Made by a program: the position numbers and the translations under genes. The notes under the pieces were generated by a model, which was not told where the DNA came from, did not search any database, and saw only the letters and a program-made list of their open reading frames with translations. Shown here one piece after another: positions 1 to 8,040 of a stretch of 11,236 nucleotides of DNA. This DNA is from JBASEY01 sp049652745 (GTDB lineage: Bacteria > CSSED10-310). Numbering within the stretch: the stretch's first letter is position 1; the number at the start of each line of letters is the position of its first letter. The DNA lies in NCBI GenBank assembly GCA_049652745.1, contig JBASEY010000014.1, positions 1 to 11,236 of the forward strand, given 5' to 3'.

Positions 1-110
1 GCTTCTTTGTTCTCTTCAGTGAATGGCAAGGCGCCACGAGGCCCTGAAACATGATTCGTAATATGATAATAACATCCTTTTCCTTTTATTTTCTGTCTAG
101 GAAATCGCAT
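1..110 (-). CDS. Y1/REP-associated tyrosine transposase (RAYT, IS200-like), N-terminal 36 codons, cut by window edge
   Basis: The minus strand from the ATG at 110 reads MRFPRQKIKGKGCYYHITNH followed by VSGPRGALPF and continues off the left edge. The basic N-terminus, the YYHITN-type strand and the following segment rich in G, F and charged residues match the start of Y1_Tnp single-strand transposases, as I know the family. Members cut and rejoin ssDNA at hairpins with an HUH motif and a catalytic tyrosine; both would lie outside the window and cannot be checked. The start is supported by AAGGAG (116-121) 5 nt upstream and by a near-consensus promoter at 145-173. The GGGGACAGAC repeat family in the window is a plausible substrate (inference). 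The family call rests on 36 residues only. Confidence 0.7.
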   Translation of the reverse strand, partial: MRFPRQKIKGKGCYYHITNHVSGPRGALPFTEENKE

Positions 111-144
111 AAAAACTCCTTTCTCAACGCGAATACTGTAAATA

Positions 145-173
145 ATCATAGCAATTTTTAAATGTCATGTCAA
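145..173 (-). promoter_or_regulatory. Sigma70-type promoter of the transposase gene
   Basis: On the minus strand TTGACA (168-173) is followed after a 17-nt spacer by TATGAT (145-150), a near-perfect -35/-10 pair. The expected start of transcription, near 138, would give a leader of about 28 nt ending in the AAGGAG site of the left-edge transposase gene. A second TTGACA at 177-182 lies 9 nt further upstream. The promoter abuts a repeat copy at 181-204. Confidence 0.7.
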
Positions 174-180
174 TTGTGTC

Positions 181-204
181 AATTAATTAGATGTCTGTCC
201 CCTG
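181..204 (-). repeat. GGGGACAGAC dispersed repeat, diverged copy upstream of the transposase
   Basis: Read on the minus strand, this stretch contains GGGGACAGACATCTAATT, a variant of the core GGGGACAGACTTCCAATT seen five more times in the window on the plus strand. It is the only copy in this orientation and lies directly upstream of the transposase promoter. This position is reminiscent of REP sequences that flank RAYT genes. Confidence 0.6.
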
Positions 205-438
205 GAAAAAATGTAAAAATGTGATGTAAATTACGACGTTTTTTCTTATTTTAATCCAACAGCATCACGCCAACGCCAATAAGAGATGAGCTGATAGTGG
301 TTGGTATGTAGTTCTTCATTATCAATTTTACGATCGAAGCAAGTGCTTTTCAAACTCTGTGAGAATGCATGGGCGGTTGTGGCGAACCGACTTCGACCTT
401 ATCCTTCGGCCCTTCCAAGCTTAGACCTTATCCCCCAG

Positions 439-573
439 CCCCTTCTCCATTACTGGAGAAAGGGGGGTTGTTATTCAAGAAAAGGGCATCAACAGATGAC
501 ACAGATGAACATAGATGGAAATATCAAAGGCGCATAGACCGATACGAGATAATTGGGGACAGACTTCCAATTT
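439..573 (+). repeat. Composite intergenic repeat, copy 1 (hairpin plus GGGGACAGAC core)
   Basis: It starts with an inverted repeat: CCCCTTCTCC (439-448), a 6-nt loop, and GGAGAAAGGGG (455-465, one bulged A). A purine-rich stretch with the words ACACAGATGAAC and CATAGATGG follows, and it ends in the GGGGACAGACTTCCAATT core. The same order of elements, degraded, occurs at 5498-5659. In both places the repeat lies just beyond the 3' end of a minus-strand gene. Apart from this repeat, the promoter and the 181-204 copy, I see no gene in the 111-616 gap; the short plus-strand ORFs here run through the repeat and look fortuitous. Confidence 0.5.
551..572 (+). repeat. GGGGACAGAC dispersed repeat with palindromic ends
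   Basis: AATTGG (551-556) and CCAATT (567-572) are perfect inverted arms around GGACAGACTT, so the 22-bp unit can form a 6-bp hairpin with a 10-nt loop. It lies 44 bp beyond the stop of the large membrane-protein gene. Confidence 0.7.
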
Positions 574-587
574 ATTCGTGACGCCAG

Positions 588-605
588 AACACCTTTTAAG
601 GTGTT
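588..605. terminator. Hairpin after the membrane-protein gene, possible terminator
   Basis: AACACCTT (588-595) and AAGGTGTT (598-605) form a perfect 8-bp inverted repeat, 11 nt beyond the stop codon at 617-619. The T-run (604-608) follows it on the plus strand; on the minus strand the 3' flank is CTGGCG. By sequence alone it is a better terminator for plus-strand transcription. Its position suggests it bounds the minus-strand gene, perhaps by protecting the mRNA end. Confidence 0.45.
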
Positions 606-616
606 TTTCATTAAAA

Positions 617-3600
617 TTACCGATTACTTTTTTGTTGGTTTTCCACCTTTTGAATTTTGGACCAGAATGGTCGCCAGTAATAAGGTTTTGAAAAACAGGC
701 CCAGGCCCATTTCATGATATCCATCATGTAGAAAGCAGCCCAAAGCGCCCACAGGAGCATCGCCAGTCTGAAGAACAGCACGGGGATAGAAAACAAACCT
801 ATCGGCGGGTATTCGGGTTTGCTTGAATCCACATACCATTTCAAGAATCCGCTGTATGACGAGTTACCGGTAATGCTCATGTCCGGATGCCCCACCAACC
901 CGCTTCCGATGGCGCTTATCATTGAAATCAGCGCGACAAAAGTCAAAATCGCAATAGCGATTTGCATCAGATCAAAAATTCTTCTATTCAGATCACGGCT
1001 GAGTTTGCTGCGAAAATGCATGACGATTATCCATGTTACAATGATGAATAAAAAAGACATTCCGACCAGGGGTCCTTCGAACCCTATTACGCTCTGGGTC
1101 ATCCCGAGTCCTAAAAAGAGCCAATGCCTGGTTTTCATTGGAGAAATACCAGTTCTCCCCAGAATCAACGCTCCAAGAACAATAGCCATGACAAGTGGCC
1201 AGAAAAGCACAGCCGGGCCCAATCGCGGGCCATAGACCCATAACGGCCAACGATTCTTCGGATATGTCATTTCAATATTTGCGTTGGCATTATGAATTCC
1301 CAGATCGATCCGTGATGCTTTAAAGTGAAACGATATACCTCGATTCTCCCGCCACAAAATCCGAACGTTCTGCTTTCCCGGCGTAATCGCAATCCTTATA
1401 TCTCGGCCTTCATGACCCACGGGCTGATCCCTGCCGTCAATCTGAACGCTATGCGCTTCGGCGCCTTCAGGAAGCCGAACGACATGATGTGTTCCCTGGC
1501 CACTGTGGATAACCAGATTTAACTCACATTCCGTAACACGTTTTCCAGGATCCACTCTCAACACACTCTTCTGGATCGTCAAAGTCTGGCCTCCTACGCC
1601 TTCCGGTCGAGCAACGGTCAAACGAACTTCTTCACCCGGCCAGGGACGCCACTTAGGCAACCATCTGTCTTCCTGCTGATGCATAATTACTGGGATGCCG
1701 TCATATTCAAGATAGAAGATCGGACTGACATCGACCTCCCATTCCTCTGTCCATGCATGAGTCTCCATATGTTTTAACACAATTTCCTCAACAGGTTCCA
1801 AGACAGACTCCCATTCAATCGCTTTTGTGGCCATGTCAAGATTAACACGCGCAAAACCACCTTTTACATCGACTGATTCAGTGATGACCGATTCGCCGGG
1901 AATAAGAGGAATTTCAAGTATTATCGCCGAATCGAGGGGCGTCAATCGATGAACACGAGTCACCACTCGCCATTCAAGGCCCAGCAGAAGCGAGCGCTCA
2001 ACCTGAACAAACGGGGGCATGATGCCGCTTTCGAATATATCTGTCGATTTTCCGTCTTCGGCTGTTAACCGTTGAAACTGGATTTGATTGTCAATGGAAC
2101 CGTTGTCCCGAATGCCCTCAACAGACCATCCATCCGCCTGCACATCGATGTGCCCGGGCTTCATGGGAAGAGACACCTGAACCGTATTGTTTTGAGGCAG
2201 CAAACCCTTCAGGTCAATTTGATGCCTGCCCTCGGGTATAAACATCCAGAATATTTCACCAGAACGAATCAATGTTCCCTGTCGCTGCTGATCCAGGGTA
2301 ACATCCTGAGGCAGCCATTGTTTTTGGTGGCCTGGTAACGGAATCGCCGTATCGATCCGGCTGTTGACGATCATGGAAAGCGTGAGATCGCCCGGCGTGA
2401 TACGCATCGACATGTTCGTGATATCCGCGCAATTGGGAAAACAGTCGTCAGCTTTCAGCAGCCGCATTCGCAGTTCATCCAAAAGCTGCGGTGATGGGAA
2501 TTCACTTGCGCGTGTCGAGTTAGACGCCATCAAAATGAAGAGCATTAAGGCGAAAAAAGTAAAGAGATTTTTGAGGTTTGGGCTGCTCGAGCCTGCTGAG
2601 CGTCGATAAGTAATTTCCAGAAAAGCGGCTGCGAGCACAATCATCAGCAGAACCCTGAGAATCCCAAGTATCATGTTTGTTATCGGTCCGATCAAAAACA
2701 ACGTCAGAGTTTGGCCGGGCCTCACAGGTCCGGAACTCATCGTGACCGTCCGCCAAGCCCATTCCGGAAGTCCGGGTCCTGTCTGGAGCGCCATTTTGGG
2801 GTCATATTGTAAAACCGGTTCTCTTTTCGAACTCACCTGGTATGTCAAATCTCTCACGGAAGCATCCACATCCGCAAAATCCAGTTCAAGCGCATATCCC
2901 ACGTCGCCCGACTCCTGTGATCTACCAAGAGCCGGAGCTGCAGTTTTGGTTACGGCAGTCAATACTTTGTAATCCGGTTGCCGGAAGACAGTTTCAAGCT
3001 GTGGATAGAGCGACGCCCGTAAATGGTCAACAGCAAAATTAAAGACAAAGATAACCAGAAACAGAATAACACCAATTTGATATATTTGAACCAGTTTTTT
3101 GAGTCTGCCTTTCGGTAGATATTTTAAAAAGGCGATGCCGATTAAGAGCGCCAGCCATATCCATCGGGGCGAGTTGATTTCGTGATAGAGGAGTCCGATG
3201 GTCACAAATGCCAGAACACTCGTCTTTTTCGATATCAATCGGGCTGCCAACGCCGTGATCAGCAGAACGAAAAACATATCCCATAGTTGCCATTGGCTGA
3301 TCCAGGTATCGGAAATAGCTTCAAAACCAGTGGCATGAATCAGTCGGTATCCAGGAGGCAACGCGAGACTCGCTGTCATTTCTTGAAAATGCTGGTTCCA
3401 TCCTGTCAATGGTATCTTAAAGAAGTTGCCTGAATAATCGCTTTCCGCCACCAGGTTAATCTGCCCTCTACGCACCTCGACACCCCTACTTTGTGTGCCT
3501 TCACGGCGCGTAATAAACTGAACGGCTCCATCCACTTCGACTTTGTTCAGACTCAACGGTGGGGCCATCTCCATGCGCCAATCGGAGTTTTTTCGACCGG

Positions 3601-4714
3601 ATATCTGGTCTCTATTGGTTAATCCCGAACCATCGAAACGTAGCCACATTTTCCTATCCAACGTCAGTTGATCCGGTGAGATTTGTTGTTCGCCGCGTTT
3701 CATTTCACTAAAAATCAACCTGTCGCCCGGTGTCATTCTCCAGGCCGGCAAATGACGCCAGTTTTCCGGTAGCATCGTTTGCTGTGGATCAATAGCCGAC
3801 GCACCACTCACTTCGACGACCCGAAGATGCGGTTGCGCCTCGAACGCCCAAACGCTCTCATTCGGCCAAAAACCATCCTCGGGACGCTCGAACATCAACT
3901 CTGCAAGCGGTTCAATGCCCCTGACCTTCAGCTCGACAGACCATTGTCCCGGGCGAACCTGTATAACCAAACGCCCATCCGGATCGATCCGAGTCGGCAA
4001 TGCACTTGTCAGTGAAAGCGGTATAAACGTTTGATCAGCGGAAAAAATCGGCCCCAGGACTGCTTCTCGGGCTTTTCCTGATACATCAAGTTTTAACAAT
4101 ACCGTTACGACCGGCGGGATACTGTCACGAATCAACCGGTATTCCTGGATACTTAACCGGTTTTCAATCGCTGGTTCCGCTCGCCGCTGCGCCTGGAACC
4201 ATATCCGTCCCTGCTCATCTATACGAGGAAACTCGATCGCGACGCCATCCACATCCAAGGTGATCAGCGCCGTATCTTTCGGAATCGACAGGTGTTCCGG
4301 CAGAGAATTCCATTTCAGTCGGCCGGTTACCAGATGATTTCCGGCAGTTAGTTTGATGGAAGGAATACCGTTGCGTTTGACTGTGATTGCAGGCTCTCCG
4401 TTCAAAAGGACATCCAGCGGCCAAAACGGCTCCGATCCCGGCAGCGATACCCAAGTCTCACAATTGATATCCCAAGACTGGCTGAAAACACCTCCTTGAC
4501 CATTGACCGATAACGCCAGTTCCCCCGGCCATGCGCATATTTTCACACCATTGTCATTGTATAGCGGTATACCTTTATAAAGCTTCTCCTGACCATACAA
4601 CACCCAATCCACCCAAGGTTCCAACATTTCCGGAATTTCTATCGGTTTTTGAGCTGTTACCGATAAAGACGTTAAAAGAAACCATGCAATAGTGATCAAA
4701 ATTTTCTGTTTCAT
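617..4714 (-). CDS. Large inner-membrane/periplasmic protein of unknown function, internally duplicated (1365 aa)
   Basis: I do not recognise a named family. It opens with a signal peptide (about residues 1-21, cleavage near VTAQ), followed by a long beta-rich, presumably periplasmic part (about 25-470) and four hydrophobic helices (about 477-496, 498-512, 516-533, 540-560). A soluble linker and further helices near 671-700 and 715-731 come next, then a second beta-rich part (about 740-1160) and about five helices (1166-1332). The two halves share landmarks in the same order: SLPGSEPFWPLDV (90-102) with PLPGHQKQWLPQDV (792-805), AGNHLVTGRL (124-133) with EGRHQIDLKGLL (828-839), and LPAWRMTPGDRL (322-333) with LPKWRPWPGEEVRL (1019-1032). 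Residues 713-738 resemble an internal signal peptide, which fits a fusion of two copies. The ATG at 4714 has AGAGG 8 nt upstream and a consensus-like promoter, so the gene is probably transcribed alone. A role in envelope assembly or transport is possible but not shown. Confidence 0.85.
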   Translation of the reverse strand: MKQKILITIAWFLLTSLSVTAQKPIEIPEMLEPWVDWVLYGQEKLYKGIPLYNDNGVKICAWPGELALSVNGQGGVFSQSWDINCETWVSLPGSEPFWPLDVLLNGEPAITVKRNGIPSIKLTAGNHLVTGRLKWNSLPEHLSIPKDTALITLDVDGVAIEFPRIDEQGRIWFQAQRRAEPAIENRLSIQEYRLIRDSIPPVVTVLLKLDVSGKAREAVLGPIFSADQTFIPLSLTSALPTRIDPDGRLVIQVRPGQWSVELKVRGIEPLAELMFERPEDGFWPNESVWAFEAQPHLRVVEVSGASAIDPQQTMLPENWRHLPAWRMTPGDRLIFSEMKRGEQQISPDQLTLDRKMWLRFDGSGLTNRDQISGRKNSDWRMEMAPPLSLNKVEVDGAVQFITRREGTQSRGVEVRRGQINLVAESDYSGNFFKIPLTGWNQHFQEMTASLALPPGYRLIHATGFEAISDTWISQWQLWDMFFVLLITALAARLISKKTSVLAFVTIGLLYHEINSPRWIWLALLIGIAFLKYLPKGRLKKLVQIYQIGVILFLVIFVFNFAVDHLRASLYPQLETVFRQPDYKVLTAVTKTAAPALGRSQESGDVGYALELDFADVDASVRDLTYQVSSKREPVLQYDPKMALQTGPGLPEWAWRTVTMSSGPVRPGQTLTLFLIGPITNMILGILRVLLMIVLAAAFLEITYRRSAGSSSPNLKNLFTFFALMLFILMASNSTRASEFPSPQLLDELRMRLLKADDCFPNCADITNMSMRITPGDLTLSMIVNSRIDTAIPLPGHQKQWLPQDVTLDQQRQGTLIRSGEIFWMFIPEGRHQIDLKGLLPQNNTVQVSLPMKPGHIDVQADGWSVEGIRDNGSIDNQIQFQRLTAEDGKSTDIFESGIMPPFVQVERSLLLGLEWRVVTRVHRLTPLDSAIILEIPLIPGESVITESVDVKGGFARVNLDMATKAIEWESVLEPVEEIVLKHMETHAWTEEWEVDVSPIFYLEYDGIPVIMHQQEDRWLPKWRPWPGEEVRLTVARPEGVGGQTLTIQKSVLRVDPGKRVTECELNLVIHSGQGTHHVVRLPEGAEAHSVQIDGRDQPVGHEGRDIRIAITPGKQNVRILWRENRGISFHFKASRIDLGIHNANANIEMTYPKNRWPLWVYGPRLGPAVLFWPLVMAIVLGALILGRTGISPMKTRHWLFLGLGMTQSVIGFEGPLVGMSFLFIIVTWIIVMHFRSKLSRDLNRRIFDLMQIAIAILTFVALISMISAIGSGLVGHPDMSITGNSSYSGFLKWYVDSSKPEYPPIGLFSIPVLFFRLAMLLWALWAAFYMMDIMKWAWACFSKPYYWRPFWSKIQKVENQQKSNR

Positions 4715-4788
4715 CTTGTTTACCTCTTTGCCAAGGCCATAAATGGGAAGACTTCCTATACCTTCACCTTGCTGCTGATCAAGTTTTA

Positions 4789-4817
4789 ATTATAAGCCCT
4801 TTGACTCAAAATGTAAA
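4789..4817 (-). promoter_or_regulatory. Sigma70-type promoter of the large membrane-protein gene
   Basis: TTTACA (4812-4817, minus strand), a 17-nt spacer and a perfect TATAAT (4789-4794). Transcription would start near 4782, giving a leader of about 68 nt before the ATG at 4714. It indicates that the membrane-protein gene has its own promoter and does not depend on read-through from the FGE-type genes almost 1 kb upstream. Confidence 0.65.
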
Positions 4818-4971
4818 AAAAACACCTTAGACTTCAAATCTTAGACGCGCCTTTTACTTGAGCGTCAGGTTTTGGAAAATGGAGTTCAATTGTATTGCCT
4901 TACGGTATTGCAGGCGATAACTTGGCCTTGACGTTGACGCGCATAATCGATCGCTTCACCCAGCAAACGCC

Positions 4972-5307
4972 TTGAACAAACTAAATCCTATCGTTGATCT
5001 AGACATTATTAATTTCAGGGACAGACCTCCAATTACGGAACAAGGCAAAGAGTGGTTGAGCATGCAACAAAGTTACTGCCCTTCGATGTGGAGACTTTCG
5101 ATGAATGAACTGATCAAGGACGAGTTTTTGAGCGAGGAAGATCTCGATCAGAAAAACCTGTCTCCGGAGGAGTTTATAGCATATTGAAATTACTGGCTGA
5201 TGCAAGTTCAAGCGACCAATGATCAGGACAAAGACACCTATTCACATGGTGTTTTCGTGATGATCGACGAACCACACAAACATACTAGAAAAGTGGTTAG
5301 TGATTAG
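4972..5307 (+). pseudogene. Broken small ORF with one in-frame stop, unknown family
   Basis: The plus-strand frame is open from a TTG at 4972 to TGA at 5185-5187, then open again for 39 codons to TAG at 5305-5307. The translation around the stop is protein-like: LSPEEFIAY, stop, NYWLMQVQATNDQDKD. A single TGG-to-TGA change would explain it. An internal ATG at 5062 is an alternative start. The codons before about 5037 run through a GGGACAGAC repeat, so the original 5' end may have been replaced by repeat DNA. No good ribosome-binding site is visible. It could be a real 42-71-residue peptide ending at 5187, or chance; I favour a gene remnant. Confidence 0.35.
5011..5034 (+). repeat. GGGACAGAC dispersed repeat, diverged copy
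   Basis: The core GGGACAGACCTCCAATT (5018-5034) is preceded by AATTTCA, so the left arm of the palindrome has decayed. It lies inside the 5' part of the broken ORF at 4972-5307. Confidence 0.6.
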
Positions 5308-5393
5308 CGATTAATGGGTAGCTGTTCTATCCTTTTATGTCAATAGAAGGCGCTTTTTGTATGTATTAAAACACGCTGCAGAAAGACAAATTA

Positions 5394-5417
5394 AAATTGA
5401 GGGACAGAGTTCCTATT
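5394..5417 (+). repeat. GGGACAGAC dispersed repeat, degraded copy
   Basis: AAATTGAGGGACAGAG followed by TTCCTATT retains the GGGACAG core and the TTCC block but has lost the right palindromic arm. It is the most degraded plus-strand copy and lies in the gene-free stretch between the broken ORF and the composite repeat. Confidence 0.45.
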
Positions 5418-5497
5418 TTTTGTCAGCATCTACAACATGGCTGAGACACTTCGCGATCTGCTCCAAACCACATTTCCCGGACCCGTCCTCATTCCTG

Positions 5498-5659
5498 GCC
5501 CTTCCCCATTGCTGGAGAAAGGAGGCTGTTTTTCCAGGAAAGGTCACATCCACAAATGTCGCGGATGAGAATTCCAGAAGCGTATCGACGGTATGAAAGC
5601 CGAATGGTCAGCGAGTTGTCGGGAAGAGTATATATTAATTGGGGGACAGACTTCCAATT
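5498..5659 (+). repeat. Composite intergenic repeat, copy 2, ending in an intact GGGGACAGAC unit
   Basis: CCTTCCCC, the loop ATTGCT and GGAGAAAGG (5500-5522) correspond to the hairpin at 439-465. CACAAATGTCGCGGATG and GTATCGACGGTATGA follow at places equivalent to copy 1. The end (5637-5658) is the palindromic unit AATTGG, GGGACAGACTT, CCAATT. It stops 21 bp beyond the stop codon of the FGE-type gene at 5680. With the other two repeat copies, the broken ORF and the 4789-4817 promoter, this is all I can identify in the 4715-5679 gap. Confidence 0.55.
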
Positions 5660-5679
5660 TAGGTTTTGCAAGATAGAAC

Positions 5680-7965
5680 TCAAGGCATAACATTTCTGAC
5701 AAGGCGAAAGCCCAGATTGACGTTTTTAACCGTTGGCGCCGTCCAAGAACGATAGGCTGATCTGCTGAAATAAGCACATTCACACCAAGAGCCGCCTCGG
5801 CAGACACGCATGAGACCAAAATCCGGGCCGGCATAGTCGATCACCAGCTCTGTTGGATATTCTGCATACTTGTCCCAACACCACTCCCAGACGTTTCCGT
5901 GCACATCATACAGCCCCCATGAATTCGGTAACTTGCTTGCCACAACTTCTAGGCTGTCGAGATTGTCGGAACAGTAAACACAATACTGCTCCAGCACTGG
6001 ATGAGTCCCTTCTGTGCATGAATCACAATTATCGGAATTATAATTGGGTTCATCACATGAAAACGGACCACTTGTGCCGGCTCGAGCAAAATATTCCCAT
6101 TCCCCCTCTGTAGGCAATCGATACCCGTCAGCGAAGAATTTGCAGTATGTTGGGGTCTTGAGATAATAGTTTGTCTCATCCACCGGTCTCGTGAACGCTG
6201 TATCTTTGTAATAACATTGCATGAAACCATTCTCCAACGACAACAAATTCGCAAATAACACCACTTGATTCCAGCTACTTCTCTGGACAGGATGGCTCAG
6301 CGTTGGACTATGTGATAAAAAACTCGGATCATCCAGTAGCTCCGGCCTGGCGGTTTTTAAATTTGCCCACATTTGACGAGAAACCTCTGTTTCCATCACC
6401 GCGATGTTATTCGTCAGTATGTGTGTGAACTGAGGCCCTTCAAAGGAAAATCCACAGGGTTCCGTATCCGGGGAGCCTTGCTTGAACATTCCCATAGGCA
6501 CAAACCGCATATTTCCGACTATTGGGTCTGTGGCAACCAAGTCCCCAGGCGCAGGCGTTGGAGTAGGAGTTGGTATGCCAGTCGGTGTCTGAGTCGGTGT
6601 TTGAAAGGCTGAAACGGTTCTTATAAGGCGGAAGCCCTGGCAGTTGAGAGTGTTTGACGGATAACTAAAGAGGCGACTAGCAGAGCGACAGTTCCTGGGC
6701 TCGTCAAGCCACGCGCCACCCCGGAGAGCACGATAGGAACCGCAACTTGGTCCAGGATAGTCGTTCAGCGTTCTCATTGAATAACCCACTGCATACCAGT
6801 CCCAGCACCACTCCCAAACATTCCCGTGAACATCTTTCAGATTCCAAGGATTAGGCCACTTGCTCCCCACAGAATCCGTCCGTCCCAGATTGTCCATACA
6901 ACAAACACAATACCGCCACAATGTCTGTAGATCCGTCGGTGAACACGATCCACACCTATTAAAATTGTAATAAGACTCGTCACACGAAAAAGGATCGCTT
7001 GTGCCGGCTCGGGAAAAGTATTCCCATTCCCCTTCAGTCGGTAATCGATATCCATCAGCAGTGAAATCGCAGTAAAATTCATCATCGATGTCGTAGTTTG
7101 TTGGATTTACAACTGTCGTGAACGCTGCATCTTTATAATAACAGCTCGAAAAACCATTCTGCAGCGACAACAGGTTTGCAAACAACACCGACTCATACCA
7201 CGTGATTTGCTGAACAGGATGATCCATTGTCGGACTTATATCGGTATCACTTGGGTCGTTCGGCAACCATGGCTGAACAGCTTCAAGATCTGCCCACATT
7301 TGACGAGAAACCTCTGTTTCCATCACCACGATATCCTTCGTTAGAACATGCATGAACTGTGGTCCCTCATTTAATTTTCGACAGGGCTCCGTATCCGGTG
7401 AGCCCTGTGTGTATGTTCCCGCTGCAATAAAACGCATATTCCCCACAATCGGCTCTATTGAAAACAAATCTCCCTGAGGATACATCGGTGTAGGGGTCGG
7501 CGTTGGAGTCGGAGTGTTCGTAGGTGTCCACTTGTGCTCATGGCCTAGCCAAAAGTATAGAAAATCATAATTCCAGGTCTCCATGTTCACAAACCAGGCA
7601 CCCCAAAAAACCATCGGCCCGAACGGGATGAACGCGTCGATATCAGGAAAATCAAACTCCAAAAAAAGCAGTGTTGATTCACCTGCTTCGATGCCCTGAA
7701 CTCTAAAATCCACTTCCGTCGTAAAGGATGGCCAGAAAAAATATTCGCCCATAATTTCAAGAATACCGAATATCGACGCATCAGGCGCCATAAAACCCCT
7801 ATTATATAGGTAAAGTTCGGCCTTGAAGTGATCGAACGAAACGAACCCGGCATCATTCAGGCGCATCTCCACATCGATATTGACCGCATCAACCACCGGC
7901 AACACGCAAAACACCAATGCGCTCAATATGATAAAAGGTCTGATCAAGCATCCGTTTCGTTTCAT
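5680..7965 (-). CDS. Secreted protein with two SUMF1/FGE-sulfatase-type domains and Thr-Pro linkers (gene B, 761 aa)
   Basis: Layout: signal peptide (1 to about 27, ending VVDA), conserved N-terminal domain (28-146, with EYFFWPSF at 74-81 and FWGAW), Thr-Pro linker (147-160), FGE-type domain 1 (about 167-450), Thr-Pro linker (456-473), FGE-type domain 2 (about 476-757). Both FGE domains carry family hallmarks: GYRLPTEGEWEYF (305-317; 614-626), DVHGNVWEWCWD (378-389; 687-698), RGG.W (415-419; 723-727) and GFRL at the end. The Cys pair of true formylglycine-generating enzyme after RGGS is not complete in either domain, so a binding role on the C-type-lectin-like fold is more likely than catalysis. 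Many other cysteines recur between domains, consistent with disulfides outside the cytoplasm. I chose the ATG at 7965 (MKRNGC) over 7971, because AGGAGG (7973-7978) is then 7 nt away instead of 1, and it matches the start of paralogue C. Gene C is 75 bp upstream, so the two are probably co-transcribed. Confidence 0.88.
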   Translation of the reverse strand: MKRNGCLIRPFIILSALVFCVLPVVDAVNIDVEMRLNDAGFVSFDHFKAELYLYNRGFMAPDASIFGILEIMGEYFFWPSFTTEVDFRVQGIEAGESTLLFLEFDFPDIDAFIPFGPMVFWGAWFVNMETWNYDFLYFWLGHEHKWTPTNTPTPTPTPTPMYPQGDLFSIEPIVGNMRFIAAGTYTQGSPDTEPCRKLNEGPQFMHVLTKDIVVMETEVSRQMWADLEAVQPWLPNDPSDTDISPTMDHPVQQITWYESVLFANLLSLQNGFSSCYYKDAAFTTVVNPTNYDIDDEFYCDFTADGYRLPTEGEWEYFSRAGTSDPFSCDESYYNFNRCGSCSPTDLQTLWRYCVCCMDNLGRTDSVGSKWPNPWNLKDVHGNVWEWCWDWYAVGYSMRTLNDYPGPSCGSYRALRGGAWLDEPRNCRSASRLFSYPSNTLNCQGFRLIRTVSAFQTPTQTPTGIPTPTPTPAPGDLVATDPIVGNMRFVPMGMFKQGSPDTEPCGFSFEGPQFTHILTNNIAVMETEVSRQMWANLKTARPELLDDPSFLSHSPTLSHPVQRSSWNQVVLFANLLSLENGFMQCYYKDTAFTRPVDETNYYLKTPTYCKFFADGYRLPTEGEWEYFARAGTSGPFSCDEPNYNSDNCDSCTEGTHPVLEQYCVYCSDNLDSLEVVASKLPNSWGLYDVHGNVWEWCWDKYAEYPTELVIDYAGPDFGLMRVCRGGSWCECAYFSRSAYRSWTAPTVKNVNLGFRLVRNVMP
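5695..5799 (-). other. 35-residue hypervariable segment, gene B domain 2
   Basis: Residues 723-757, RGGSW to GFRLVR. Framework residues match the four other copies, but the core CECAYF then SRSAY is the most divergent: both the usual Pro at column 9 and Cys at column 12 are replaced. It ends four codons before the stop. Confidence 0.6.
6544..6603 (-). repeat. Thr-Pro linker 2 of gene B (coding low-complexity repeat)
   Basis: Codes for about residues 455-474 (QTPTQTPTGIPTPTPTPAPG). Such linkers are extended and flexible in secreted multidomain proteins; here it separates the two FGE-type domains. Confidence 0.8.
6619..6723 (-). other. 35-residue hypervariable segment, gene B domain 1
   Basis: Residues 415-449, RGGAW to GFRLIR. 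Column 9 Pro, column 12 Cys (CRSA) and column 22 Pro are kept; the variable core after Trp is LDE. It is internal to the gene, followed directly by the Thr-Pro linker. Confidence 0.6.
7486..7527 (-). repeat. Thr-Pro linker 1 of gene B
   Basis: Codes for residues 147-160 (TPTNTPTPTPTPTP), joining the N-terminal domain to the first FGE-type domain. The repeat of ACTCC/AACGCC-type codons is a plausible place for slippage or recombination. Confidence 0.8.
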
Positions 7966-8030
7966 GGTCATGCCTCCTTTAAAACCATTTTAAAAACCTC
8001 TCCTGCACATCTTTCGGCTATAAATTATCA
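7966..8030 (-). promoter_or_regulatory. Leader of gene B, similar to the leader of gene C, with strong ribosome-binding site
   Basis: On the minus strand this reads TAGCCGAAAGATGTG, then a variable stretch, then AATGGTTTTAAAGGAGG before ACCATG. The leader of gene C has TAGCCGAGACATTTGTG and AATGATTTTAAAGGAGG at equivalent places, so gene and leader were duplicated together. A six-codon ORF (ATG GTT TTA AAG GAG GCA TGA) overlaps the ribosome-binding site; in gene C the equivalent ATG is in frame with the gene. No convincing separate promoter is visible in the 75-bp gap. Confidence 0.5.
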
Positions 8031-8040
8031 GACGCATACA

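Noticed and set aside
301..581. Two overlapping plus-strand ORFs of 70-78 codons in the left gap
   Set aside because: They run through the hairpin and the GGGGACAGAC repeat, have no convincing ribosome-binding site and do not read like proteins.
819..4454. Many ORFs of 65-138 codons on both strands inside the large membrane-protein gene
   Set aside because: They overlap a long, coherent membrane-protein frame and show no family features; they are shadows.
4886..4977. Minus-strand open stretch ending RRLLGEAIDYARQRQGQV then IACNTVRQYN and a stop
   Set aside because: It reads like a protein tail but is only about 30 codons long with a stop upstream and no start. It may be a gene fragment; too short to support as a feature.
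7966..7971. Start of gene B at 7971 (MTMKRN)
   Set aside because: AGGAGG would be only 1 nt from that ATG; ATG 7965 has 7-nt spacing and aligns with gene C.
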